Source: Phocoena phocoena (Eukaryota > Chordata > Mammalia > Artiodactyla > Phocoenidae). Taken from it: a stretch of DNA of 64,000 bases. The notes under the pieces are model-generated. The model made no database searches. It saw only the letters and a program-made list of their open reading frames with translations, and was not told where the DNA came from. Made by a program: the position numbers and the translations under genes. Location: contig NC_089240.1 in NCBI RefSeq assembly GCF_963924675.1, forward strand, positions 121,029,680 to 121,093,679, in the 5' to 3' direction. Below are positions 9,126 to 21,534 of this stretch, one piece after another (within the stretch, counting starts at the first letter, position 1; every line of letters begins with the position of its first letter).

Positions 9126-9930
9126 CATAAATCAGGTGATTGCTGTGTATGGGTCTCCTTTTGGTACATCTGTTATTTTCCATTGGTCTATAAGTTTATC
9201 TTTACACCAAAATCAAAAATTTTATGACTTTCGTTGTGTAAGTCTGATATCTGGTAGTGGAAGTTCTCTAAATTTGAACTTCACGATTGTCTTGCCTGTT
9301 CTTAGCATCTGCATTGCCATGCATGTTTTACAATTATTTTGTCAATACCCACAAAGAAACATGTTCAGATTATACTTCGAACTGCATTAGCTCTATATAT
9401 CAATATGGAAAGAATATCTTTACAACATTGAGAATTTAAAACCATGAACAAAGTTTCTTCCTCCATTTATTTAGGTCTTTAATTTACTGCAGTCATGTTT
9501 TACAGCATCCTATCTAGAGGTCTTATGCATCTTTCTTTAGAGTTATTTCTAAGTGTTTGATATTTTTGATGCTATTATAAATTGTATTACTTACCTAAAT
9601 TTCATTTTTAAATCATTGGTTGTAAGTATATAGAACCAAGACAAACTTTCACATACTGACTTTATATATAGTAAACATGATAAATTCACTTACTAATTCT
9701 AATAGTTCCTATGCAATTTTTTTGCATTTTCTAAATACACAATCATATCATCTTCCACTTCCACTTTTATATGCTTTATTTTAACTTCTTGCCTAATTGC
9801 ACCAGTAATTCGTTTGATAGAAGTGTTGGTAGCACAGATCTTTGTATTATTTATCTTAAATGGAAAGATTCCAAGATTTTACCATTATGAATGATGACTA
9901 CAACATTTTTATACACATACATGCACACAA
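9126..9930 (-). mobile_element. L1 ORF2 fragment, antisense
   Basis: Antisense L1 ORF2 order: 'CCATTGGTCTATAAGTTTAT', 'TTTAGGTCTTTAATTTACTG', 'TCTTGCCTAATTGCACCAGT' and 'AAATGGAAAGATTCCAAGAT'. Many stops. Confidence 0.7.
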
Positions 9931-10510
9931 AAATATTGTCAAGTTGCCACATATCAAGGTATTCAATTAGGACAATGAGCCAAACTGAAAGGAACAACCA
10001 AATCTCTGTTCACTTACTATGACAGTACAAGCAGGAAGTAGAAAGAGGCACCAGCTCCTCAGTTTTCCATTTTCCCCCCACAGAATGGCACCAGGTGAGG
10101 GTCAGATGACATGAGGGATACACAGGGGGATTGTCTCACTGCTAAGGCGCTGTAAACTAAGGGTTCCTGCCTCTTTATGAACCCAGGGCCTTGGAGAATA
10201 GGGAAGGACTGAAAATGGAAAAGTACTGAGTCAAGGTGGAGAAAAGTGCCTCAGGCAAGGCCCCAAAATCATTAGGTCTTTTCCAAGGCACCTGGGCTAG
10301 GAATGCAGCTATGCATATAATCAAGGCTGACCCAGGAGGGCCTGAGTCCTCAGCTACAACTCCCTTGATGAATTAACCACTGCTTAGGTATATGAGGAAA
10401 TAAGCTCATAAATTTCATATAAATTGCCATTTGTCACACATAAAATTGCAATGATGCTAGTACATGACATATCACATTTTTATTAGGGTTGGTGTAAGTT
10501 GGAATTCCAC
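9931..10510. other. No recognised feature
   Basis: More GC-balanced around 10020-10380 than its surroundings. No repeat family, open frame or splice pattern that I can support. Confidence 0.4.
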
Positions 10511-10514
10511 AATT

Positions 10515-11980
10515 TTATAATGTTAGTATCAAGGACTGAAATAAATAAAATCAGAAATGAGATAGGAGACACAACACATGATACCACAGAAATACAAAGG
10601 ATCATGAGATTACTATGAACACTTACATGCCAACAAACTGGATAGCCGAGAAAAAAGAGATACATTCCAGAAACATACAACCTACCAAGACTGAATCATG
10701 AAGAAACAGAATATCTGAGCAGACCAATTAGTAGTAAGGAGATTAAATAATTTATCGAAAACCTCCCAACAAGGAAAATCCAGGACCAGAAGGCATCACT
10801 GGTGAATTCTTCCAAAGACTTACAGAAGAATTAATACCAATCCTCAAACTCTTCCAAAAAAAATAGAAGAGTAACGAACACTTCCAAACGCATTTTATAA
10901 GACAAGCATTCCCTTGACACCAAAGCCAGATAAGACACTGCGAGAAAAAAATGATAAGTCAATATCACTGATGAACATAGATGCAAAAATCCTCAACAGA
11001 ATATTAACAAACTGAATTCAACAATACATTAAAGGGTCATACACCAAGATGAAATGGGATTTATTACAGGGATGCAAGGATAGTTCAACATCTGCAAATC
11101 AATCAAAGGTGACATACCACATTAACAAAAGGAAGGAAAAAAATCATATGATTATCTCAATGATACAGAAAAGCATTTGACAAAATTCAAAACCCTTTCA
11201 TGATAAAAGCTGTCAAGAAACTTAGTATACAGGATACATACCTCAACATAATAAAGGCTCTATATTATAAGCCCATAGCTCACATCATACTGAATGGCAA
11301 AAAGATGAAACTTTTCCCTCTAAGATCAGAAATAAGACAAGGATGCCCATTATCACCACTTTATTCAACATAGTACTTGAAGCCCTAGCCAGGGTAATTA
11401 GGCAAGAAAAAGAAAGAAAAGACATCCAAATTGGAAAGTAAAATTTTAATTGTCTCTATTTGCAGAAGACATGATATTATATACAGAAAACTATAAGACT
11501 CCACCAAAAACACTGTTGGACCTAATAAAAAAATTCAGTAAAACCTCAGGGTACAAAATTAAAATACAAAAATCACTTACATTTCTAAACACTAACAAAA
11601 AACTATCAGAAAAAGGAATTAAGAAAACAATTCTATTTATAATAGCATCAAAAAGAATAAAATATATAGGAATAAATTTAACCAAGAAGGTGAAAGATCA
11701 GGACACCAAAACTATAAAAATTTGATGAAAGAATGTGAAGACACAAATAAGTGAAAATATATTCTGTGCTCATGGATAGGAAGAATTAACTTTGTTAAAA
11801 TGTCCACACTATACAAAATGATCCACAGATTCAATGCAATCCCTACCAAAATTCCAATGGCATTTTTTACAGAAATAGAAAAAACAACCCTAAAATTTGT
11901 ATGAAACCACAAAAGACCCCAAATAGCCAAAGCAATCTTGAGAAAGAATAGAGCTGGAGGCATCACATTTCCTGATCAGA
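10515..11980 (+). mobile_element. L1 ORF2 fragment, sense (3'-truncated)
   Basis: Covers reverse transcriptase: 'CCAGATAAGACACTGCGAG', 'GATGCAAAAATCCTCAACAG', the RT core, then 'CAATGCAATCCCTACCAAA'. The 11450-11725 frame keeps LSLFAEDMILYTENYKT. The second catalytic-box residue is Glu where active L1 has Asp (FADD). Frameshifts and stops elsewhere make it dead. Confidence 0.85.
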
Positions 11981-13480
11981 GCACCACCTAAACAAGCTCA
12001 AGAGATGGGCACGGGCCACGGCTATCAGCACGGACAGCAGAGACGGGCATGAAATGCTAATGCTGCTGCTGCAGCCACTAAGAAGGCTGTGTGCAAGCAC
12101 AGGTCACTATCCACACCTCCCCTTCTGGGAGCCTGTGCAGCCTGCCACTGCCAGGGTCCCATGATCCAGGGACAACCTCCACTGGAGAAAACACTGCGCA
12201 CCTCAGGCTCATGCAAAGTCACCCGAGCCTCTGCTGCCAGAGGCTTGCCCCTCATACTGTACCACTCCTTCCCGCTGGCTTGACTGAGCCAGAGTCCCCT
12301 AATCAGCTGCTACTTTAACCCCGTCCTGTGTGCGTGGAGAACAGACGTCCTCAGGCAACCTACATGCAGAGGCAGGGCCAAATCCAAAGCTGAACCCCAG
12401 GAGCTGTGCAAAGAAAGAAGAGAAAGGGAAGTCTCTCCCAGCAGCCTCAGGAGCAGTGGATTAAATCTCCACAATCAACTTGATGTGTCCTGCATCTGTG
12501 GAATACCTGAAAAGACAACGAATCATCCCAAAATGGAGGTGGTGGACTTTGGGAGCAACTGTAGACTTGAGGTTTGCTTTCTGCATCTAACTTGCTGCTG
12601 GTATTATGTTTATCTTAGTTTAGTATTTAGAGCTTATTATCATTGGTAGATTTGTTTATTGATTTGGTTGCACTCTTCCTTTAATATATATTTTTTTCCC
12701 TGTTTCGCTTTTTGTGAGTGTGTATGTGTATGCTTCTTTGTGTGATTTTCTCAGTATAGCTTTCCTTTTACAATTTCTCCTAGCGTTCTGTCTGTCCATT
12801 TTTTTTGGTATAGTTTTTAGCACTTTTTATCATTGGTAGATTTGTTTTTTAGTTTGCTTGCTGTCTTCTTTCTTTTCTATTTTTACTACTTTTTTATTTT
12901 TAATACTATTTTTATTTTTTTTATTTTAAAAACTTTTTTTTATTAAATTTTAATTTCTCTTTTCTTTCCTTTTTTTTCCTATCTTTTCTTCGAGCCATGG
13001 GGCTGACAGGGTCTTGGTGCTCCAGTCAGGTGTCAGGCCTGTGCGTGGGAGAGCTGAGTTAAGGACATTAGTCCAGCAGAGACCTCCCAGCTCTACATAA
13101 TATCAGACAGTGAAAGCTTTCCCAGAGATCTCCATCTCAACGCTAAGACCCAGCTCCACTCAACAACCAGCAAGCTACAATGCTGGACACCCTATGCCAA
13201 ACAACTAGCAAGACAGGAACACAACCCCACCCAATAGCAGAGAGGCTGCTAAAATCATAATAAGTTCACAGACAACCCAAAACACACCAACAGACATGGT
13301 CCTGCCCCCAAGAAAGACAAGAGCCAGCCTCATCCACCACAACACAGGCACCAGTCCCCTCCACCAAGAAGCCTACACAACCCACTGAACCAACCTTAGC
13401 CACTGGGGGCAGACACCAAAAACAACGTGAACAACGAACTTGCAGTCTGCAAAAAGGAGACCCCAAACACAGTAAGTTAA
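11981..13480 (+). mobile_element. L1 5' UTR region of a second, downstream L1
   Basis: Non-coding, GC-rich start (12000-12480), then T-rich (12600-12980), then a short GC-rich leader into ORF1. Position directly upstream of an L1 ORF1 reading frame is the main evidence. The family is probably a cetartiodactyl L1; assignment is partly inference. Confidence 0.65.
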
Positions 13481-13485
13481 GCAAA

Positions 13486-14364
13486 ATGAGAAGGCAAAGA
13501 AACACACAGCAGACGAAGGAGCAAGGTAAAAACCCACCAGACCAAACAAATGAAGAGGAAGTAGGCAGTCTACCGGAAAAAGAATTCAGAGTTATGATAG
13601 TAAGGATGATCCAAAATCTTGGAAATAGAATGGAGAAAATACAAGAAACTTTTAACAAGGACCTAGAAGGACTAAAGAGCGACCAAACAATGATGAACAA
13701 CACAATAAATGACATTAAAAATTCCCTAGAAGGAATCAATAGCAGAATAACTGATTCAGAAGAATGGATAAGTGACCTGGAAGATAAAATACTAGAAATA
13801 ACTACCACAGAACAGAATAAAGAAGAAGAACGAAAAGGATTGAGGACAGTCTCAGAGACCTCTGGGACAACATTAAACACACCAACATTCGAATTATAGG
13901 GGTTTCAGAAGAAAAAGAGAAAAAGGGACTGAGGAAATATATGAAGAGATTATAGATGAAAACTTCCCTAATATGTGATATAAAATAGTCAGTCAAGTCC
14001 AGGAAGCACAAAGAGTCCCATACAGGAAAAATCCAAGGAGAAACACACCAACACACATATTAATCAAACTATCAAAATTAAATACAAAGAAAAATTATTG
14101 AAAGCAGCAAGGGAAAAGCAAAAAATAACATACAAGGGAATCCCCATAAGGTTAACCACTGATCTTTCAGCAGAAACTCTGCAAGGCAGAAGGGAGTGGC
14201 AGGACATATTTAAAGTGATGAAAGGGAAAAACCTACAACCAAGATTACCCAGAAAGGATCTCATTCAGATTCGAGAAATTAAAACCTTTACAGACAAGCA
14301 AAAGCTAAGAGAATTCAGCACCACCAAACCAGCTTTACAACAAATGCTAAAGGAAGTTCTCTAA
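13486..14364 (+). pseudogene. L1 ORF1 (RNA-binding protein) relic
   Basis: The frame 13486-13899 encodes the N-terminal half, starting MRRQRNTQQTKEQG, with a coiled-coil heptad region (NRMEKIQETFNKDLEGL, then NDIKNSLEGINSRI). The C-terminal domain continues in other frames and at 14098-14364 (PIRLTTDLSAETLQGRREWQ), ending KPALQQMLKEVL. ORF1p normally trimerises and coats L1 RNA. Frameshifts and an in-frame stop near 13899-14098 inactivate this copy. Confidence 0.88.
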
Positions 14365-14399
14365 GCAGGAAACACAAGAGAAGGAAAAGACCTACAATA

Positions 14400-15763
14400 A
14401 CAAAACAATTAAGAAAATGGTAATAGGAACATACATATCTATAATTACCTTAAATGTAAATGGATTAAATGCTCCAACCAAAATACATAGGCTGACTGAA
14501 TGAATACAAAAACAAGGTTCGTATATATGCTATCTACAAGAGACCCAGTTCAGCCCTAGGGACACATACAGACTGAAAGTGAGGGATGGAGAAAAACATT
14601 CCATGCAAATGGAAATCAAAAGAAAGCTGGAGTAGCAATTCTCATATCAGACAAAATAAACTTTAAAATAAGGTTATAACAAGAGACAAAGAACACTACA
14701 TAATGATCAAGGGATCAATCCAAGAAGTAGATATAACAGTTGTAAATATTTATGCACCCAATATAGGAGCACCTCAATATATAAGGCAAATGCTAACATA
14801 GATGCAAAAATCCTCACCAAAACACCAGCAAACAGAATCCAAAAGCACGTTAAAAGGATCATACACCATGATCAAGTGGGGTTTATCCCAGGAGTGCAAG
14901 GATTCTTTAATATACACAAATCAATGTGATACACCGTATTAATAAACTGAAGGATAAAAGCCAAATGATACTCTTAATAGATGCAGAACAAGCTTTTGAC
15001 AAAATTCAACATCATTTATGATAGAAACTCTCCAGAAAGTAGGCATATAGGGAACCTATCTCAACAGAATAAAGGTCATATATGACAAACCCACAGCCAA
15101 CATCTTTCTCAATGGTGAAAAACTGAAACCATTTCTACTAAGATCAGGAACAAGACAAGGTTGCCCACTCTCACAACTATTATTCAACATAGTTTTGGAA
15201 GTTTTAGCCACAGCAATCAGAGAAGAAAAAGAAATAAAAGGAATCCAAATCAAAAAAGAAGAATTAAACTGTCACTGTTTGCAGATGACATGATCCTATA
15301 CATAGAGAATCCTAAAGATGCTACCAGAAAACTACCAGAGCTAATCAATGAATTTGGTAAAGTAGCAGGATACAAAATTAATGCACAGAAATCTCTTGCA
15401 TTCCTATACACTAATGATGAAAAATCTGAAAGAGAAATTAAGTAAACACTTCCATTTACCATTGCAACAAAAAGAATAAAATACCTAGGAATGAACCTAC
15501 CTAGGGAGACAAAAGACCTGTATGCAGAAAACTATAAGACACTGATGAAAGAAATTAAAGATGATACAAATAGATGGAGAGATATACCATGTTCTTGGAT
15601 TGGAAGAATCAACATTGTGAAAATGACTCTACTACCCAAAGCGATCTACAGATTCAATGCAATCCCTATCAAACTACCACTGGCATGTTTCACAGAACTA
15701 GAACAAAAAACTTCCCAATTGGTATTGAAACACAAAAGACCTTGAATAGTCAAAGCAATCCCT
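14400..15763 (+). pseudogene. L1 ORF2 relic with large internal deletion
   Basis: Begins with the endonuclease start (ITLNVNGLNAP-like at about 14444-14480). Near 14795 it jumps directly to the RT region (DAKILTKTPANRIQKH), losing the rest of the endonuclease and the start of RT. RT keeps an intact FADD box at 15278-15289 in frame 15161-15445. It ends abruptly after 'AATAGTCAAAGCAATC', with no 3' UTR or poly(A). Confidence 0.85.
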
Positions 15764-15960
15764 TTCCCTGGGATCTGACCTCCGAAGCCCGAGCCTCAGC
15801 TCCCAGCCCCCACCCGCCCTGGCGGGTGAGCAGAAACAGAGGACTTTTATACTATGTAGAGGACTACAGCGATACATGCTGTCTTTAGATCTGTGCCCAC
15901 CAGACCAATATCTATGTTCAAACCTCAGCATGGCCCCTTGAATTAACAAGTACACATAAC
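15764..15960. other. GC-rich segment at an L1 break, unidentified
   Basis: Begins CCTTTCCCTGGGATCTGACC and contains CCCGCCCTGGCGGG, a potential hairpin at about 15812-15825. It does not continue the L1 and I cannot assign it firmly. Confidence 0.4.
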
Positions 15961-17940
15961 AAGGTCGCAGGATACAAGGTCAACAAATAAAAGTCAATCA
16001 ATTTCCATAGAGGGTACCCCATTTTACATTCTCACCAGCAATCCAAGAGTTTAAAATTTTTCCACACCCATGCTAACACTTGTTATTTTTCATTTTTAAA
16101 AATTGTATCCACATAGTGGGTGTGAAGTGCTATCTTATTGTGGGTTTGATTTGCATTGGCCTAATGACTACTGATGTTGAGCATCTTTCATGTGTTTATT
16201 GGCCATTTGTATATCTTCACTGGATAAGTATCTATTCAAATATTTTGCCCATTTTTATTTGGGTTACAGGCATGCCTCATTTGATTGTGCTTTGCAGATA
16301 TAGCGTTTTTTGTTTTTTGTTTTCAAATTGAAGGTTTCTGGCAACCCAGTGTTGTCAGATGATAGTTAGCATTTTTTAGCAATAACGTATTTTTTTATTC
16401 AAGGTATGTACATTGCTTTTTAGACATAATGCTATTGCATACTTAACAGACTACAATATAGTATAAACGTAACTCATGTGCACTGAGAGGCCAGAAAAAT
16501 TTGTGTTACTCACTTTAATGCTATATTCACTTTATTGCAGTGGTCTGGAACTGAACCCACAATATCTCTGAGGTATGCCTGTATTTGTCTTTTTATTGTT
16601 GAGTTTTAAGAATTCTTTATACTCTGAGTAATGGACTCTTATCAGATATACATGTATGTAATTTACAAATATTTTCTCCCATTATGTGGGTTGTCATCTC
16701 ATTTTCTTGATAATGTACTTTGATGCACAAAAGTTCTCAATTTTGATGAACTCAAATTCCTTTTTTTTGGACTGCTTATAACTTTGGTGTCTTATCTAAA
16801 AATATGACTATATCCAAGGTCATGAATGTTTATAGCTATGTTTTCTTTTAAGGGTTTCATACTTTCAACTCTTATATTTAGGTCTGTGGTCCATTTTGAG
16901 TTAAATTTTGTATATGTTGTGAGGCTGCGGTACAAACTCTTCTTTTGCATGTGATTTTTCAGTTATTTCAGTACCATTTGTTGAAAAGAGTATTCGTTCC
17001 ACACTGAATTGTCTTGGTAGCCTTCTTGAAAAATCAATTGACCACAGGTGTATGTGTTTATATCTGTACCCTAAATTCTTTCCCATTGATCTATATGTCT
17101 ATCCTTACGCCAATACTACACTGTCCTGATTATCGTAGCTTTGTTGACGTTGGTTCTTATTTTTTAAGATTTTTTGGCTATTCTGGGCCCCTTGAATTTT
17201 CACATGCATTTTAGAACAAGCTTGTCAATTTCTGCAAAAATGTCAGTTAGGATTTTGACAACAATTAGATTGAATCTGTTTAACAATTAGAGGAGTATTC
17301 CCAGCATAACAATATTAAGTTTTCTAATCAATGAACACAGGATATCTTTATTTCGGTCTTCTTTAACTTCTTTCAATAATGTTTTACAAATTTAGGTGTA
17401 CAAGTCTTATACATTTTTAAAAGATATTCCTAAATACCTTGTTTCTGTTACTACAGTAAATAGAAATGTTTTTTATTCTTCATTGATAGTTTATAAAAAT
17501 ACAATTGCTATACGTACTTGATCTTGTATCTTGCAACCTTCCTGAACTCATTAGCTCTAATAGTTATTTTGTGTGGGGATTCCATAGGATTTTCTTATGT
17601 ACAATCTCATGTCATCTATGAATAAAAATAGTTTTATTTCTTTCTTTCCAGTCTGGATGGCTTTTGTTTCATACTCTTGCCTAAATGCCCTGGCTAGAAC
17701 CTTCAGGACAATGTTAACTATAAGGGGTAAAGGCAGACACCCTATTTTCTGTCTGACCTTAGGGGAAAAGCTTTAAGTCTTTCAACAATTAAGTATCGTG
17801 TTAGCTGTGGTTTTTCTTATAGGTGCCCTTTATTAGGTTTAAGAAGTTCCCTTCTATTCCTAGTTTGTTGAGGATGAATTTATTTTGATGATCATATGAA
17901 TTTTATCCTTTATTCTATTGATATGTATTTCAATGTGGTA
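15961..17940 (-). mobile_element. L1M fragment, antisense, split by a MITE
   Basis: From 'CCATTTTACATTCTCACCAG' (about 16018) through 'ATTTGCATTGGCCTAATGAC', 'ACCTTCCTGAACTCATTAG' and 'TATTCTATTGATATGTATTT', typical antisense ORF2. The first about 45 bp (15961-16005) instead look like a sense ORF2 scrap ('GTCGCAGGATACAAGGTC'), so the junction is rearranged. Confidence 0.75.
16267..16581. mobile_element. Tigger-type MITE (Tc1/mariner), 315 bp, TA target
   Basis: Terminal inverted repeats CAGGCATGCCTCA... and ...TGAGGTATGCCTG with TA on both sides (16265-16266 and 16582-16583). The interior matches the left and right ends of Tigger1 (e.g. 'TTGCAGTGGTCTGGAACTGA', antisense) with the transposase removed. 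Confidence 0.88.
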
Positions 17941-18440
17941 TGCCTGTCCTGCACCTATTTGCCCTCAGATCTATCCCTCCCTCTTCCCCTGCTCTGCTCT
18001 CTACTATGTAGGAGCTGACATCTGCAGCCTGTAATTCCTAGGCTCACTTACATTTTGTTGCCATCTTGGTTTAGCCAACTGGTGGCACCAGCAGGAGATT
18101 ACAACCCAGGAGAATGAAGCAGTCGGGAGTCCTTTTTGCTCTATATCAGGTGGCTTCTCCCTCCATGGCTACATTTTATCCCTGGCTCCAGTTCCCCTAA
18201 GACTGGCCCACCACGGTTTCAGATCCTATTGAATGCAACACTTGGACTCCAGTAACACTATCATCTTTCTTTGTCCTTTCAGGCTAGAGGTGGGAGTGAC
18301 TTCCTCATGTTGCTAATTGTTGGGTTTCCCAGCTCTCCCTTGTTTAGCTTTTCCCTCAGTTGTGAAACCAATCCCCTACATTAAATTCCCTGTGTTATAG
18401 ATTTACTTTGGTTTCTATTTGCCTGGATGATCCCTGGCTT
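17941..18440. mobile_element. Possible ancient LTR-like repeat, family not assigned
   Basis: Ends with 'ATTAAATTCCCTGTGTTATAG' and 'GGTTTCTATTTGCCTGGATGATCCCTGG', a pattern I associate with ancient LTR 3' ends and see again in diverged form at about 62200-62255. Recognition is weak. Confidence 0.35.
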
Positions 18441-19520
18441 ACATGTGGCCGATCATAGTGACAGATTTTCTAGCATTAAACTTCTTCACATTCATGGGAT
18501 AAACCCAACTCAGTCACTGGCAGTTAAATATGTTTGCGTCTGTTATAATTAATAACAAAAAACCAAAAACAATGGATCATGAAACATCCTCTAAATATTC
18601 TATCTCTTTTGTCCTCTTTAAAGCCTACTCAAAAAGTTTTTACACACTTTAGTGTGTGTATACATACACATACATATATAAATCCTAATAGCATAAGTAA
18701 TAGTGATACCCTCAACTTGTAAAATATTCAAGCAATACACATGAAGTTATAAAATACTATCTGTATGATACAGCTCAAGTGATACTCAGTGAGAAATGTA
18801 TAGTTTTCAATAGATGTATTGGAAAATAAGAAACATTTAGAACAGCCAAGTACCTCAGGAATGTATGGAGTGAATAGTATATTCAACCTAAAGAAGTAGA
18901 AGCCAGGAAATAATGAAGATTAATGTAGAAGTAATGAAATAGAAACAGCAGAGCCAATGAACACGAGATATTCCTCTAGAAATACTTATAAGATGGTCAT
19001 ATTTGCAAATATCAATATGATTACTAAAGAAAAATCAGGAACAAACACATGAAATAAACTTGTACAAAATTTAGATGAAGGGATTTTAATATAAGGGAAC
19101 ACAGCAAGTTCCCTCAGGATAACCAAACCATGGACAGGGAAATGTTTCCACATATAGAGGTATTTCAGCTAATAGCACAAGAAGGAATGAGAGAATGAAC
19201 ATTCTGTGACTCCTCATGGATTGATAAAGGTGATAACCATGGACTGCTAACAACAACACGAAGAACGACCAGGCATTATATACCTCCTAATGGAAGTACA
19301 CCACCTAGGGAGTGGTCTTCTGGAAGAGAGAAAACAAACTTTTCTAAGGCATACTCCCAGAAAGGGAGAGGGGAAATTATGCAACTCATTTTCCCCAGCC
19401 AGCTCTCCTTGATTCAAAAACCAAATGTGGACATCCCCACCCCCACGAAAAGAACACTTGAGCCAAGCTCATTCACACAGTAGTAAATATCTTACAATAG
19501 CATAGTCAACTGAGCAGTGA
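18441..19520. other. No recognised feature
   Basis: AT-rich, with a short TGTG/ATAC simple stretch near 18648-18680. No coding frame or repeat family that I can name. Confidence 0.4.
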
Positions 19521-19549
19521 ATTAAATGAGCAAATGGGCTGTGCCCAAG

Positions 19550-20640
19550 AAATGAAAATATGATTTAACATTAGAAAATACTTTCAATTGTAATTCCCTA
19601 CATTAACAAATTAGAAGAGAAAAAAAACATTTGATTGTGCCAGTGGGTATAGAAAAAGCCTTTGAAAGAAATTCAGCATGAGTTCATGGTACAAACTTCT
19701 GGCAAACTAAGAATAGGAGGGAACTTGCTTTTCCTAAATTCTACAGCAAACATAGTTAGATGTGAAATGTTAGAAGCATTCTCATTCAAGTCAGCAATGA
19801 GACAGATACTCTCACCTCTACTGTTCAAAACTGCACTGAACACAAAGTCAGAGACATGGATATCAAAATAAATAAGATAAATGAATACTGAAAAGATAGA
19901 GATACTATTTGGTGACAATATCATCAACTGCCTAGAAAATTAAAAGGAATCAGTGTGTGGAATATTCAGATAAATAAGGGACTTCAGAAAGAAAGTGTAT
20001 GGGAGGACAATACAGAAAAATCAAGAGCCTTGCCACACAAAAGCAATAATTAATTAGAACATGTAACAGGCAATATCCCATTCACAACAGCAACAAAATC
20101 TAGAAGTCACCTAAAAGGAATTACAAATCACAAAACCTATGGTATCTTTATGGAGGCAAACATAAACGTTTACTGATAGATTCGGATTTTTTAAAAGTCC
20201 CAAATAGGGCTTCCCTGGTGGTGCAGTGGTTAAGAATCTGCCTGCCGATGCAGGGGACACGGGTTCAAGCCCTGATCCGGGATGATCCCACATGCCACGG
20301 AGCAACTAAGCCCGTGCGCCACAACTACTGAAGCCTGCACGCCTAGAGTCCGTGCTCTGCAACAAGAGAAACCACCGCAATGAGAAGCCCGCACATCACA
20401 ACGAAGAGTAGCCCCCGCTCGCCGCAAGTAGAGAAAACCCGCACGCAGCAACGAAGACCCAATGCAGCCAAAAGTAAATAAATAAGAATAAATTTTTTTA
20501 AGTTAAAAAAAAAGTTCCAAATAAATAGGCGTATACCATATTCATTGATGTGAAACGAAATATTTTAAAGACGTCAATTCTCCTCGAGTTATTTACAGAT
20601 TTAGTGCCTTAACTGTAGTTGCCAAAATAACAATCAAGTC
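19550..20640 (+). mobile_element. Old L1 ORF2 fragment, sense, interrupted by a SINE
   Basis: ORF2 RT landmarks ('GAAAAAGCCTTTGAAAGAAATTCAGCA', 'CTCACCTCTACTGTTCAAA', given as short matches) up to 20206. They resume at 20524 with 'ATACCATATTCATTGATG' and 'GTCAATTCTCCTCGAG'. Highly diverged. Confidence 0.7.
20207..20511 (+). mobile_element. CHR-type SINE, long form, with 12-bp TSD
   Basis: Starts GGGCTTCCCTGGTGGTGCAG, with a B-box-like GGGTTCAAGCC, then the longer 'AACTACTGAAGCCTGC' body and an A/T-rich tail. TSD AAGTCCCAAATA (20195-20206) and AAGTTCCAAATA (20512-20523), one mismatch. Confidence 0.93.
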
Positions 20641-20707
20641 TGGATTGTTGTCCTCCACTCCCAGAATCAAACCCAGAAAACCACAGAAGGGAGAATGAAA
20701 GCAAATA

Positions 20708-20935
20708 AACAATGATGTATTAGTCTCCTAGGGGTGCTGTACTAAACTACCATGAACTGGGTGACTTAAGCAACAGAAGTTTATTCTCTTACAGTTCTGG
20801 AAGCCAGATGCTCTAAATCAGTTTCACTGGGCTGAAATCAAGGTGCTGGCAGGGCCACACTCCCCCTGAAGACTCTAAGGGAAAACCCATTCCTTACCTC
20901 TTCCAGCTTCTAGCTCTAGTTCATAAAACAATAGG
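20708..20935 (-). mobile_element. MaLR-type LTR fragment, antisense
   Basis: 'TGTATTAGTCTCCTAGGGGTGC', 'CTGGGTGACTTAAGCAACAG', 'CTTACAGTTCTGGAAGCCAG' and 'AATCAAGGTGCTGGCAGGG' are the antisense 3' half of the LTR type also seen at 5772-5900 and 54588-54735. Confidence 0.65.
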
Positions 20936-20944
20936 ATTTTTTTT

Positions 20945-21035
20945 GTCGTTTATATTTTTCCAACTTATTAAGTTATAGTTGATAATTAAAATTATATACG
21001 TTTAAAGAGTACAATTTGATACCATATGCTAACAC
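20945..21035 (-). mobile_element. L1 3' UTR scrap, antisense
   Basis: 'CTTATTAAGTTATAGTTGAT' and 'GAGTACAATTTGATACCATA' fit an antisense L1 3' UTR. Confidence 0.5.
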
Positions 21036-21415
21036 ATATATATGGAATCTTAAAAAAAAAAGGTTTTTAAGAACCTAGGGTCAGGACAGGAATAAAGACG
21101 CAGACATAGAGAATGGACTTGAGGACACGGGGAGGGGGAAGGGTAAGCTGGGATAAGTGAGAGAAAGGCATGGACATATATACACCACCAAGTGTAAAAC
21201 AGATAGCTAGTGGGAAGCAGCCACATAGCACAGGGAGATCAGCTCGGTGCTTTGTGTCCACCTAGAGGGGTGGGATAGGGAGTGTGGGAGGGAGATGCAT
21301 GAGGGCGGAGATATGGGGATATATGCATACGTATAGCTGATTCACTTCGTTATACAGCAGAAGCTAACACACCATTGTAAAGCAATTATACTCCAATAAA
21401 GCTGTTTAAGAAAAA
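21036..21415 (+). mobile_element. 5'-truncated L1 3' UTR, sense
   Basis: 'GACGCAGACATAGAGAATGG', 'GGGAAGCAGCCACATAGCAC', 'ATACAGCAGAAGCTAACACA' and 'GCAATTATACTCCAATAAAG' followed by an A-rich end. Low divergence suggests a relatively young artiodactyl/cetacean L1. The antisense copy at 23504-24162 carries the same UTR. Confidence 0.85.
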
Positions 21416-21534
21416 ATTTTGCGTTGAAGCCACTGGGTTGACATACCTGATGTGTGACTTGAGGTTATTCATTTGGTACTGACTTATAACTCTAAGGTTT
21501 CCCTTTAGCATTTTGACTCTTAAATTTGCATCTA

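Noticed and set aside
13266..13880. 204-codon open frame, minus strand
   Set aside because: Exact antisense shadow of the L1 ORF1 relic; hydrophobic Ser/Leu composition is typical of the reverse of a Lys/Glu-rich coiled coil.
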